64,000 bases of DNA from Bacteroides sp. Lineage in GTDB: Bacteria; Bacteroidota; Bacteroidia; Bacteroidales; Bacteroidaceae. Of the stretch, positions 42,973-51,588 are shown in pieces; position 1 is the stretch's first letter; each line of letters starts with the position of its first letter. The DNA is taken from the NCBI GenBank assembly GCA_015060735.1, contig SUXX01000003.1:1-64000 (forward strand). The letters are read 5' to 3'. The translations under genes were made by a program, and so were the position numbers. The notes under the pieces are model-generated. The model was not told the DNA's origin, searched no databases, and was given only the letters and a program-made list of their open reading frames with translations.

Positions 42973-44157
42973 TTATTTACTTTTTTTCCGACAAAACATT
43001 AAGATTACATTCGTATCGTGATTCCAGCTATCCACCAGTTTCTGTAATTTAGGAGAAAGTGTATAATTACCGTCCTTAATTTTTTTTGTGTAACTATAAG
43101 AACCTATCACACTGACAAAAGAGTCGTCCGTAGTCCAAATCGGCCAAATATCGGGACCACCTAAAATATCATCGGTTATGGTTCGTTCCTTATTTTCATT
43201 TACCAAGAAACCTTGTCGTGTTTGCTTGTCATACATAATGAATCTTGTACCATCTTCACTGGGTGCCATTCGTTGGGCACGCATGAAAAAATACTGTTCC
43301 GATTCACACATGGCAGGAATACCAAAGTGATTTCCACCATGTTTCCTGAATGCTTCATAATTATACCAAGGCATGTATTCCAAAGGCTGTTTGTATTGTC
43401 CCATATCAAAAATCGCATAAGGTTTGCATTGAGTCCCTTTCAATTGATATATAGTATCATTGACATAAGGCCCGTTCAAATAAAGGTCATCTTTGTAATA
43501 ATAGAATTCTTTGGCTTTATCCATAATAACATATCCTCCACCATGGTCTTTTGATTTAATACCGTAATATGGATTTATAACAGAAAAAATGGTATCACGG
43601 TGTTCGTTCAATCCATAAAACATATATTTGTCGGTATTTTCCCCTGTGTCAGTTATCCATAATATGGAATCAGAAAAGGCTGCATTCTTCATGCGTCCAC
43701 TTTTATTTTCCATGCGAAGATAGTTCCCGTCCAAATCGTAATATAAAACCCGGTGATAAGCATTTATTATAAACTCTTTATGATACTTATCTACCGAAAT
43801 ATCAAACACACTTGGATATTCACCTGGTCCCTGTCCAGGTTTTCCTATCGTGGTTACGTACTCTCCTTTATTGGTAAACTTAAATACTCCTTCACGAGTA
43901 TATAAAAACCAATAATCCTCAAAAGGAATAAATTGCCAAATCATGCTAATTGGAATTTCTTCCGGACTTTTTAATTCTATCAGTTCAATGGTATCAGCAA
44001 TATCCGAAATTTTGATATTTCGGGCATTGGATATGCATTGCTCAAAATCAATAAGATAAGGTAAGCTGGTATCTTGTAAATCTGACGATTTATTACTACA
44101 GTTTATTAGAAGCATACTTTGGATTATGCAGCAGAATAAATAAATTCGTTTCATCAC
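42973..44157 (-). CDS. 6-bladed beta-propeller lipoprotein (copy 1)
   Basis: A 394-residue lipoprotein (signal ending MLLINC) paralogous to the following gene. Shared blocks include YLIDFEQCISNARNIKISD, GVFKFTNKGEYVTTIGKPGQ, YDLDGNYLRMENKSG and ITDDILGGPDIWPIWTTDD. The pairing of a GxGPGEY motif with repeated aromatic-Asp-Gly turns fits a six-bladed propeller. No catalytic residues are evident, so a binding or scaffolding role is more likely than an enzymatic one. It is the first of the two propeller genes after the regulator, across a 160-bp spacer in which I find no peptide-precursor gene. Confidence 0.82.
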   Translation of the reverse strand: MMKRIYLFCCIIQSMLLINCSNKSSDLQDTSLPYLIDFEQCISNARNIKISDIADTIELIELKSPEEIPISMIWQFIPFEDYWFLYTREGVFKFTNKGEYVTTIGKPGQGPGEYPSVFDISVDKYHKEFIINAYHRVLYYDLDGNYLRMENKSGRMKNAAFSDSILWITDTGENTDKYMFYGLNEHRDTIFSVINPYYGIKSKDHGGGYVIMDKAKEFYYYKDDLYLNGPYVNDTIYQLKGTQCKPYAIFDMGQYKQPLEYMPWYNYEAFRKHGGNHFGIPAMCESEQYFFMRAQRMAPSEDGTRFIMYDKQTRQGFLVNENKERTITDDILGGPDIWPIWTTDDSFVSVIGSYSYTKKIKDGNYTLSPKLQKLVDSWNHDTNVILMFCRKKSK

Positions 44158-44317
44158 TCTTTTTTTTATAGGCGAAACTACGAAAAAAACTTCTATCCGA
44201 GAAATTGGAATAATTTGTGTTGTTACAATGTAATGTGTTGTTATATAGGTATGTAGGAATGTAACTAAACTGAAAATAAGGCCGTTTTGTTACACGATTT
44301 TAAAAAAAATTATCTTT

Positions 44318-45619
44318 TCAGAAAGAGGTGATATAGTCTTTGAACTTGTGCTTATCGCTCTCAATTCCCAATTTGGAGCATGAACGGTAGATGTTTTGAT
44401 TGATGGAAGTTGTCTTGACTTGCATAATGGTAGCCATCTTTTCGTGTGAAAAGCCAAGACGTTGCAGACAGCAGGTGTTGATTTCTGTGCTAGTAAGTCG
44501 TGGGTATCGATCGCGTAAGCGGTAAGCAAAGTGGTTGGATGTGCGGTTTAGCCAATGCATCAGGCCGGGCAAATCTGTGTGGATGGAGTAGATGTAAGGA
44601 GCCTGTTGAAGACGGAGATAAACCGACAAGGCTTCGATGTCTTGCTTAGTGGCCAGTTGCATGATTTGGTCGTATTCTTGTTTGACCAACTTGCTTTGAA
44701 CTAGCAAAGCCTGTAATTTTGAGATTTCACCTTTATCTATTTCGGCAGAGCGTGTGATTTTGCCTATTTGAGTTTGTAGTTCTTGTAATTGTTTTTGTCC
44801 TTTCTTTTTCTGATGCCATATAACGGTGATAACCAACCCTGTCAAGAACAAACAACTTGCCAAAAGGTGGTATAGTTGGTTTTCGGTTTCGTTTTTTTTA
44901 GTCAAAATGGTTTCTTGGTCGTATTGATGCAAGTTTTCTGTTATTTGTTTGGATTCGTAATGGGTGAAGAAGTCGAAAATAGCAGCTTTCTTTAATTGTT
45001 GCATATAGGTGATGGCACTGTCCGTGAACGCCTGGTATGAAAGGGCTTGAGCATCGCTCAGTTTGCCTATATGCCATTCATAATGGTCGTGCTGCAAATG
45101 AATGTGCAAAGCCTTTTTATAATAGGTTAGAGCTGTGTCGTAATTTTCGGCTATACGGTTCAGGTAACTCAAACTACTCAATATCTGTGTCTGAATGTAT
45201 GGTTTTTCTATTTCGTTCAGTAGTTTCTCGGCCTCTCTTAAGGGATAGACGGCTTTGGAGTATTGCTCTGTTTCCATGTACACCCCTGCCCAGTAAAGTA
45301 AAGATTTCGCTTTTCGCTCTATTTCGTCAGAGTTTTTATAGTACTCCACAGCAATGCGAATTAGGGAGTCTGAGGTGGGAGAAAGGTGATTGCGGAATTT
45401 GGCTTGGGTCATCAGCAGGGCGTAGTCGGCCTGTGCCTGTCCGGTGAGTTGCTTGGGGTCGGGGATGGCTTGGAGAAGGTGCAGGGCCGAGTCGGGATGG
45501 GTGTACATCAGGCTTTCGGCTTCCGCAAAGACGGAAGTCGGCCCTTGGTTTGGCTTGCAACTGCTCATCAGCAGGCCTAACGCAACAATCAGTCCGAAAA
45601 ACCGGGATGCATGCTTCAT
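44318..45619 (-). CDS. TPR membrane protein with C-terminal HTH (putative regulator)
   Basis: A 433-residue protein: lipoprotein-like signal (GLLMSSC), TPR-type helical repeats (about 30-200, for example PHSALHLL-like HPDSALHLLQAIPD and YDTALTYYKKALHIH), one transmembrane helix (about 246-266, LLASCLFLTGLVITVIW), a coiled coil, and a C-terminal LuxR-type helix-turn-helix (LTSTEINTCCLQRLGFSHEKMATIMQVKTTSINQNIYR). This is the layout of Bacteroidales regulators found beside peptide/propeller clusters. Relatives are usually longer by 100 or more residues, and the short TPR region suggests an internal deletion. It may be non-functional; no frameshift is visible. Confidence 0.75.
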   Translation of the reverse strand: MKHASRFFGLIVALGLLMSSCKPNQGPTSVFAEAESLMYTHPDSALHLLQAIPDPKQLTGQAQADYALLMTQAKFRNHLSPTSDSLIRIAVEYYKNSDEIERKAKSLLYWAGVYMETEQYSKAVYPLREAEKLLNEIEKPYIQTQILSSLSYLNRIAENYDTALTYYKKALHIHLQHDHYEWHIGKLSDAQALSYQAFTDSAITYMQQLKKAAIFDFFTHYESKQITENLHQYDQETILTKKNETENQLYHLLASCLFLTGLVITVIWHQKKKGQKQLQELQTQIGKITRSAEIDKGEISKLQALLVQSKLVKQEYDQIMQLATKQDIEALSVYLRLQQAPYIYSIHTDLPGLMHWLNRTSNHFAYRLRDRYPRLTSTEINTCCLQRLGFSHEKMATIMQVKTTSINQNIYRSCSKLGIESDKHKFKDYITSF

Positions 45620-46074
45620 GGGTGCAAAGATAAAAAATTAACTTGATGAATCGGGCAACGCATCAAGGTGTTTTTAAAAAACGCCTTGGCGTTTTGCCTC
45701 AAACCCCAAAGGGTTTTGCCTCGAATGCCTTGGCGTTTCACCTTGTTCTTGAAATTCGTTGCAAAATCTGCCAAATCTGCAACGAGTGTATAAGTGTTTG
45801 ACTATTAGGATGTTGATGTGGCAGATTTTGTGCAACGTGGCAGATTATCTGCCACCGTATCTTGCTGAATGCTTGGACGTTACAGGTCGGTTGCAGATAT
45901 TGCAGGTGTGGTTGAAAAATCATGCCGGAAGACGGGGCTTGGTCTTCTAGCATGACGCACGTCCGTCTTCTAGCATGACCGGCCTCGGTCTTCTGGCATG
46001 ACGAAGCCGGGTCTGCATTTAGAACAATACATACCTTTTAACAACCATTCATCTGTTATCTCGTTTTTCTTTCG
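45620..46074. repeat. Palindrome- and repeat-dense divergent spacer
   Basis: About 490 bp without a gene. It contains: GCCTTGGCGTTT twice (45683, 45728) and an AACGCCTTGGCGTT palindrome; an imperfect inverted repeat from GTTGCAAAATCTGCCA (45762) to TGGCAGATTTTGTGCAAC (to 45836); the perfect palindrome GTGGCAGATTATCTGCCAC (45837-45855); and three 23-bp repeats with GTCTTCTAGCATGAC cores at 45942, 45965 and 45988, plus one inverted copy (45921-45933). No known RNA family was recognised. Confidence 0.7.
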
Positions 46075-46082
46075 TATCTTTG
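46075..46082 (+). promoter_or_regulatory. -7 box for the DUF2723 gene
   Basis: TATCTTTG matches TAnnTTTG, 28 bp before the ATG at 46110. Confidence 0.7.
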
Positions 46083-46109
46083 CGGCCGTTAACGAACTAA
46101 ATTGATTTC

Positions 46110-49100
46110 ATGAAACAGTACAAACTAGTGAACAATCTGACCGGATGGTTCGCTTTCTTGGTTGCAGCCATTACTTATTGTGTAACCGTGGAGCCGACGG
46201 CCAGCTTTTGGGATTGCCCGGAATTCATTACCACCGGATATAAACTCGAAGTGGGACACCCGCCCGGTGCTCCTTTCTTTATGCTTGTAGCCAACCTCTT
46301 CAGCCAATTTGCCGGCGACCCTTCGCAAGTGGCTCTGATGGTGAACATCATGAATGCCTTGATGAGTGCGGCCTGTATCCTTTTCTTGTTTTGGAGCATT
46401 ACACACCTGGTGAAGAAACTGGTGTGCCCCGATGATACGCAGATGACCATCGGTAAGCTCATTACCATCATGGGTTCCGGTTTGGTGGGTGCCTTGGCCT
46501 ATACGTGGAGCGACACCTTCTGGTATAGTGCCGTGGAAGGCGAAGTGTATGCCTTCTCCAGTTTGTTCACAGCGGTGGTTTTCTGGCTCATCCTGAAGTG
46601 GGAGAATGTGGCCGACGAGCCTCATAGCGACCGTTGGCTGATTCTGATTGCTTACCTCACGGGTTTGAGCATCGGGGTTCACTTGCTGAACTTGCTCTGC
46701 ATCCCGGCCATTGTACTGGTGTATTATTATAAAAAGAATCCGAATGCCGACTTGAAGGGCAGCTTGCTGGCCTTGGCAGGTTCGGCCGTACTGGTGGCCG
46801 TGGTGCTTTATGGCATTGTGCCGGGCGTGGTGAAGGTAGGCGGATGGTTCGAATTGCTGTTTGTGAACAGCCTCGGTATGCCGTTCAATACGGGTGTTAT
46901 TGTGTACATTATCCTCTTGGCAGCATCCATCATTTGGGGTGTTTATGAAAGCTTTACCGAACGTAGCCGTAAGCGGATGAATATCTCTTTCCTCGTGACC
47001 ATCGCCATGCTGGGTATTCCGTTTTATGGTCATGGCTTCGGAAGCATCGTCATCGGGCTGATAGTGCTGGGTGCTTTGGGAGCTTACTTGTTTGCCAACT
47101 TGAGCAAAAAGTGGCAAATCAGTGCCCGTACGCTGAATACTTCCCTGCTTTGCATCATGATGATTATGGTGGGCTATTCGTCGTATGCTCTTATCGTGAT
47201 TCGTTCGGCAGCCAATACGCCGATGGACCAGAACTCACCCGAAGACATCTTCACTTTGGGCGAATACCTCGGTCGTGAGCAATACGGAACCCGCCCCTTG
47301 TTCTACGGACAGACATACGGTTCGAAGCCGGCCTTGATTGAACAGGACGGAGGATGTGTGTACGATGTAGTGGAAGGTGCTCCCGTTTATCAACGCAAGG
47401 AAAAGGAATCGGCCGACGAAAAGGACAGCTACGAAATCGTGCGTCACAAGACCGATTACCGATATGCACAAAACATGTTCTTCCCACGTATGTATAGCGA
47501 AGCCCATACTCAGGCTTACGAAGACTGGTTGGGAGGTGTGGAAGGCCGCACCGTGCCTTACGACCAATGTGGCGAAATGCTGATGGTGAAGATTCCGACC
47601 CAATGGGATAACATCAAATTCTTCTTCTCTTATCAGGTGAACTTCATGTACTGGCGTTACTTTATGTGGAACTTTGCCGGTCGTCAGAACGACATCCAGA
47701 GCCACGGAGAAATCGAACATGGCAATTGGATTACGGGTATTCCGTTCATCGACAATTTCCTGGTGGGCGATCAAGAACTGCTGCCTACCGACTTGAAGAA
47801 CAACAAGGGACGCAATGTATTCTTCTGCCTGCCTTTGATATTGGGTTTGATTGGTCTCTTCTGGCAAGCCTATAAGGACGAGAAGGGCGTACAACAGTTC
47901 TGGGTGGTGTTCTTCCTGTTCTTCATGACAGGTTTGGCCATCGTGCTTTACCTGAACCAAACACCGCTCCAACCGCGTGAACGCGATTATGCCTATGCCG
48001 GTTCGTTCTATGCCTTTGCCATCTGGATAGGGATGGGTGTGGCCGGAGTGGCTCAATGGCTGGAAAAGAAAATCGGTGAAAAGCCGGCAGCTATTCTGGC
48101 TACCGTGCTCTGTCTGTTCGTGCCGGTGCAGATGGTGAGCCAGACATGGGACGACCACGACCGTAGCGGACGCTATACTTGTAGCGATTTCGGCTCGAAC
48201 TACCTGAACAGTGTGCCCGAAGAAGGTTATCCGATTATCTTTACCAATGGCGACAACGATACCTTCCCACTTTGGTACAACCAGGAGGTGGAAGAAAACC
48301 GTACCGATGTGCGTGTTTGTAACCTCAGCTACTTGCAGACCGACTGGTACATCGACCAGATGAAGCGTGATTCATACGACTCGCCGGCAGTGCCTATCGA
48401 ATGGGATCGTTTGGAATATGTACAAGGACATAACGAAGCCGTAGCTGTTCGTCCGGAAATGATGCAGACCATCAATAACTTCTACAAGCAGAATCCGAAA
48501 GAAGCAGCCGAGGAGTTCGGTGACAATCCATACGAGCTGAAGAACATTATCCGTCATTGGATTCGTAACCCGAAAATCGGTCAGCAGGTGATTCCGACCG
48601 ACAGCATCGTGTTGAAGTTGGATAAGGAAGCCATCAAGCGTTCGGGCATGATGATTCCGGACTCGCTACATGGCGAAATTCCTGAATACATGCACATTTC
48701 GCTGAAAGGCAAGCGAGTGTTGTACAAGAGTGAAATGATGATGCTGGAAATGCTGGCCAATACCAATTGGGAACGTCCGATGTACATGGCCATTACCGTA
48801 GGTCAGGAAAATCACTTGAACTTGGGTAACAATTTCATGCAAGAAGGATTGGCTTACCGCATTACTCCATTCAATACGACAGCCCTGGGTGCCCGTATCG
48901 ATTCGGAAAAAATGTACGATAACTTGATGCACAAGTTCAAGTTCGGTGGTATCGACAAGGAAGGTATCTATCTGGATGAAACCGTACTCCGTATGTCGCA
49001 GACACACCGCCGTATGTTTGTACAGTTGGCTACCGAATTGATTAAGGAAGGCAAGTACGACAAGGCGTTGAAGGCATTGGATTATTGCCAACAGGTGATT

Positions 49101-49460
49101 CCGGGCAGCAACGTGCCACACGACTATATCATGAGCAGTTCGAAGGAAATGGCCGACAACTATATGGCGTTGGGTGAAACAGCCAAAGCAGAGGCAATTT
49201 TGGAAGAACTGGCTAACAAGTCGATAGAATATATCACTTGGTACATGAGTTTGGATGATGAAAAGCTGGCCAGCGTATATGAAAATTGTGTACGCAACTT
49301 CTACATGTTGGATGAAATCAACCAAAGCCTCATCAAGGCGGCAGAAACAGCCGATGAAGCCGATGAAGAAATGGCAGCCGTTTCAGAAAAGGCTTTGCAC
49401 TATACCAAGAAGTTTGAAGAACTTTACGGTCTGTTTAACGACCGTGTTGGAAAGAAATAA
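46110..49460 (+). CDS. DUF2723 membrane protein (protein O-mannosyltransferase-like, GT-C)
   Basis: A 1116-residue membrane protein. The first ~350 residues and a block around 570-660 hold about a dozen hydrophobic helices of a GT-C-type transferase. PTASFWDCPEFITTGYKLEV places an Asp/Glu pair in the first extracytoplasmic loop, as in DUF2723 proteins, thought to transfer sugar from a lipid carrier onto exported proteins. The last ~350 residues form a soluble domain with TPR-like repeats (KALKALDYCQQVIPG, GETAKAEAILEELA). Gene is more GC-rich than its neighbours. A deacetylase starts 3 bp after the stop. The general O-glycosylation role is inference. Confidence 0.88.
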   Translation: MKQYKLVNNLTGWFAFLVAAITYCVTVEPTASFWDCPEFITTGYKLEVGHPPGAPFFMLVANLFSQFAGDPSQVALMVNIMNALMSAACILFLFWSITHLVKKLVCPDDTQMTIGKLITIMGSGLVGALAYTWSDTFWYSAVEGEVYAFSSLFTAVVFWLILKWENVADEPHSDRWLILIAYLTGLSIGVHLLNLLCIPAIVLVYYYKKNPNADLKGSLLALAGSAVLVAVVLYGIVPGVVKVGGWFELLFVNSLGMPFNTGVIVYIILLAASIIWGVYESFTERSRKRMNISFLVTIAMLGIPFYGHGFGSIVIGLIVLGALGAYLFANLSKKWQISARTLNTSLLCIMMIMVGYSSYALIVIRSAANTPMDQNSPEDIFTLGEYLGREQYGTRPLFYGQTYGSKPALIEQDGGCVYDVVEGAPVYQRKEKESADEKDSYEIVRHKTDYRYAQNMFFPRMYSEAHTQAYEDWLGGVEGRTVPYDQCGEMLMVKIPTQWDNIKFFFSYQVNFMYWRYFMWNFAGRQNDIQSHGEIEHGNWITGIPFIDNFLVGDQELLPTDLKNNKGRNVFFCLPLILGLIGLFWQAYKDEKGVQQFWVVFFLFFMTGLAIVLYLNQTPLQPRERDYAYAGSFYAFAIWIGMGVAGVAQWLEKKIGEKPAAILATVLCLFVPVQMVSQTWDDHDRSGRYTCSDFGSNYLNSVPEEGYPIIFTNGDNDTFPLWYNQEVEENRTDVRVCNLSYLQTDWYIDQMKRDSYDSPAVPIEWDRLEYVQGHNEAVAVRPEMMQTINNFYKQNPKEAAEEFGDNPYELKNIIRHWIRNPKIGQQVIPTDSIVLKLDKEAIKRSGMMIPDSLHGEIPEYMHISLKGKRVLYKSEMMMLEMLANTNWERPMYMAITVGQENHLNLGNNFMQEGLAYRITPFNTTALGARIDSEKMYDNLMHKFKFGGIDKEGIYLDETVLRMSQTHRRMFVQLATELIKEGKYDKALKALDYCQQVIPGSNVPHDYIMSSSKEMADNYMALGETAKAEAILEELANKSIEYITWYMSLDDEKLASVYENCVRNFYMLDEINQSLIKAAETADEADEEMAAVSEKALHYTKKFEELYGLFNDRVGKK

Positions 49461-49463
49461 GCT

Positions 49464-50075
49464 ATGCTGATAGAACAACCCCCTTTGTTGCTCCGTTGGT
49501 TGTACCCACGTGCCTTGTGGCGAATGGACAAGAACGTGAAGGCCGTCTATCTGACTTTTGATGACGGCCCCATCCCTGAGGTTACTCCTTGGGTGCTGGA
49601 CGTATTGGATCATTACGGCATCAAGGCGACGTTCTTTCTGGTGGGTGACAATGTGCGGAAACATCCGAAGGAGTTCCAAATGATACTGGAACGGGGACAT
49701 CGGGTAGGAAACCATACCTTCAACCACATCGGGGGATTCAAACATTTAAGTTACAATTATCTGGCCAATACGAACGAAGCCGATGCATTGATTCAGAGCA
49801 ACCTGTTCCGTCCGCCACACGGATGGATGCGGTGGGGGCAATACATGGTGTTGAGAAAACACTATCAGATTGTAATGTGGGACTTGGTGACCCGTGACTA
49901 CAGCAAGCGACTGAACGCGCCGCAGGTGTTGCAGAAGGTGAAGAAGTATGTGCGGAACGGTTCCATTATCACCTTCCACGATTCATTGAAGTCGGAAAAG
50001 AACTTGAAATATGCCTTGCCAAAAGCCATTGAGTGGCTTTTGGAGCAGGGCTATGAATTTAAGGTGTTCGATTGA
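49464..50075 (+). CDS. Polysaccharide deacetylase family protein
   Basis: A 203-residue NodB-homology domain protein. Motif 1 (YLTFDDGPIPEV, catalytic base and metal-binding Asp), motif 2 (RVGNHTFNHIGG, two metal-binding His) and motif 3 (FRPPHGWM) are all present, with a late ITFHDS. No signal peptide or transmembrane helix is obvious, although the start (PPLLLRWLYPRALW) is hydrophobic. It would remove acetyl from N-acetylhexosamine in peptidoglycan, an oligosaccharide or lipid-linked glycan. Its start is 3 bp after the DUF2723 gene, so the two are translationally linked and probably act on the same glycan. Convergent with dacB, 4 bp away. Confidence 0.9.
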   Translation: MLIEQPPLLLRWLYPRALWRMDKNVKAVYLTFDDGPIPEVTPWVLDVLDHYGIKATFFLVGDNVRKHPKEFQMILERGHRVGNHTFNHIGGFKHLSYNYLANTNEADALIQSNLFRPPHGWMRWGQYMVLRKHYQIVMWDLVTRDYSKRLNAPQVLQKVKKYVRNGSIITFHDSLKSEKNLKYALPKAIEWLLEQGYEFKVFD

Positions 50076-50079
50076 TTCT

Positions 50080-51486
50080 TTATTGGCAAAGCAACTGGCA
50101 AATGCGGTCCTGGAAGACCCGTGCCTGTCGCAGTTTCATGACATTTTGATTAATGATGACAAAAGCCAGCTGATGCCCGTTGGCGGCTTTGGCATATCCG
50201 GCTAGTGAACTGACACCTGTTACCGAGCCGGTTTTGGCATGTACTTTTCGGTAGGCAGCCGTTTTCTTCATGCGGTATTGCAGGGTGCCATCGATACCGG
50301 CTATCGGCAAGGATTCATAGAACGGATGGAAGATGTCCGGATGGTAATACGCATACTTCAAATATTCCAGTAGTAACCGGGGGGATACATAATTATATAA
50401 GGATATTCCACTACCATCGGCTATTCGGTAGTTTTCCGGATTGAAACCCAGATTCTTTTTCATGAAGTCGTTGATGGCATCTGTGCCGTCTTCGAAACTT
50501 ACCCGGTTGTGGAAAGCGTATTGTTTGGCCAAATGATGGAAAAGAGCCTCGGCACAGAGGTTGTCACTTTCCTTTAAAGCTTGCTTCAGCACTTGCCGGA
50601 TGGGGCGTTGGTGTACGTATAGCGGAGTGATGGTTAGGGAATCATTCGGTATCGGGCAATCGGCATAAGCAGTAGCCGAGACGGTTATTCCCCGTTCTTT
50701 CAATCGGTTGGCAAAGGTATGGAAAAAGAATGCCTTGGAGTCATACAAACTCAAGGTTTCGGTTGTTGTTCGGCTGACATTACCGGAAACCTGAATCAGG
50801 TTGCCTCCGTGTAACCAATTACGGGTAATCTTCAGCTTGCCTGCAAACGGTGTATGGCTGACTCCTAGGTTGCTGACTTGGTAATAGTCGGAAGCTGGAG
50901 AACAAACGATGTCGGGTAACGAATCTTTGGCTGTGGGTGAGACGGTGACATCCACACATCCCCGGTTCAGCATCAGAGGCGATAGATAGGGTTGGAAAGA
51001 GTTGGGTACATCATCCCACGACCATCCCGGTCCCCAATAGATGGAATCCATCATGGAAACGTCGGCTGCCAGGGTGTCGGTAATGTGGCGGATACCGCTT
51101 TGGGCAATGGCGTCGACCAATGAATCCAAATCAGCCTCCATGAATTCGGGGTCAAAACCACCTATCAGATACAGACTGCCTTTCAAAGTATCGTTTTCAA
51201 TGCTTCCCGTATATTGGAGTCGGGTATCCAAGGTGTAATTCGTACCCAGTTGGGCCAAAGCTGTGACCGAAGTAATCACTTTCTCCGTAGAGGCCGGGCG
51301 ATAAAGTTTCTCGTCTTGATGTCTGTAGAGAGATTTGCCTTCTGTCAAGTCGAAAACGGCAATACCCACTTCCGATGTTTTCAGTAAAGGGTTGTTCAAT
51401 AAAGAATCCAGTCGCTGGGCAAGTGACTGGGCAATGGTAATCTGACAAAAGGTTGTTAATAAAGAGAGAAGAAATAGCTTTTTCAT
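50080..51486 (-). CDS. dacB: D-alanyl-D-alanine carboxypeptidase/endopeptidase (PBP4 class)
   Basis: A 468-residue periplasmic penicillin-binding protein of the S13 (PBP4) family, with a signal peptide ending at TIAQ. The three active-site motifs are SxxK (Ser66-Thr-Glu-Lys69 in RPASTEKV), SxN (KESDNLCAEALF) and KTG (VHAKTGSVTGVSSLAGY). A PBP4-type insert between the first two motifs (about 95-300) is present. It trims or cleaves peptidoglycan cross-links during cell-wall remodelling. The gene runs alone and is convergent with the deacetylase. Between it and the lpd stop is an inverted-repeat element. Confidence 0.95.
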   Translation of the reverse strand: MKKLFLLSLLTTFCQITIAQSLAQRLDSLLNNPLLKTSEVGIAVFDLTEGKSLYRHQDEKLYRPASTEKVITSVTALAQLGTNYTLDTRLQYTGSIENDTLKGSLYLIGGFDPEFMEADLDSLVDAIAQSGIRHITDTLAADVSMMDSIYWGPGWSWDDVPNSFQPYLSPLMLNRGCVDVTVSPTAKDSLPDIVCSPASDYYQVSNLGVSHTPFAGKLKITRNWLHGGNLIQVSGNVSRTTTETLSLYDSKAFFFHTFANRLKERGITVSATAYADCPIPNDSLTITPLYVHQRPIRQVLKQALKESDNLCAEALFHHLAKQYAFHNRVSFEDGTDAINDFMKKNLGFNPENYRIADGSGISLYNYVSPRLLLEYLKYAYYHPDIFHPFYESLPIAGIDGTLQYRMKKTAAYRKVHAKTGSVTGVSSLAGYAKAANGHQLAFVIINQNVMKLRQARVFQDRICQLLCQ

Positions 51487-51507
51487 TCAGTATATTTTGT
51501 GCATAAG

Positions 51508-51572
51508 CACGAATTACATGGAAAACACGGTATTAGAAATTATTAAAACCGTGTTCATCCGTGTAATCCGTG
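51508..51572. repeat. Imperfect inverted repeat, CACGGATTACACGG type
   Basis: The left arm (51508-51531, ending AACACGGT) pairs with the right arm (51548-51572, ACCGTGTT and GTGTAATCCGTG) with four mismatches in about 24 bp. It lies between the lpd stop and dacB start on the same strand. Confidence 0.75.
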
Positions 51573-51588
51573 TCTACATATAAATTCT

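Noticed and set aside
44158..44317. Search for a small peptide precursor (NVEALA type) between the regulator and propeller genes
   Set aside because: The spacer is AT-rich and I found no open frame with a leader peptide or Gly-Gly type cleavage site.
46125..48158. Two long open frames (about 330 and 307 codons) on the minus strand inside the DUF2723 gene
   Set aside because: They are antisense to a well-supported membrane protein with biased codons, lack recognisable domains or promoters and have low-complexity His/Gln-rich text typical of shadow frames.
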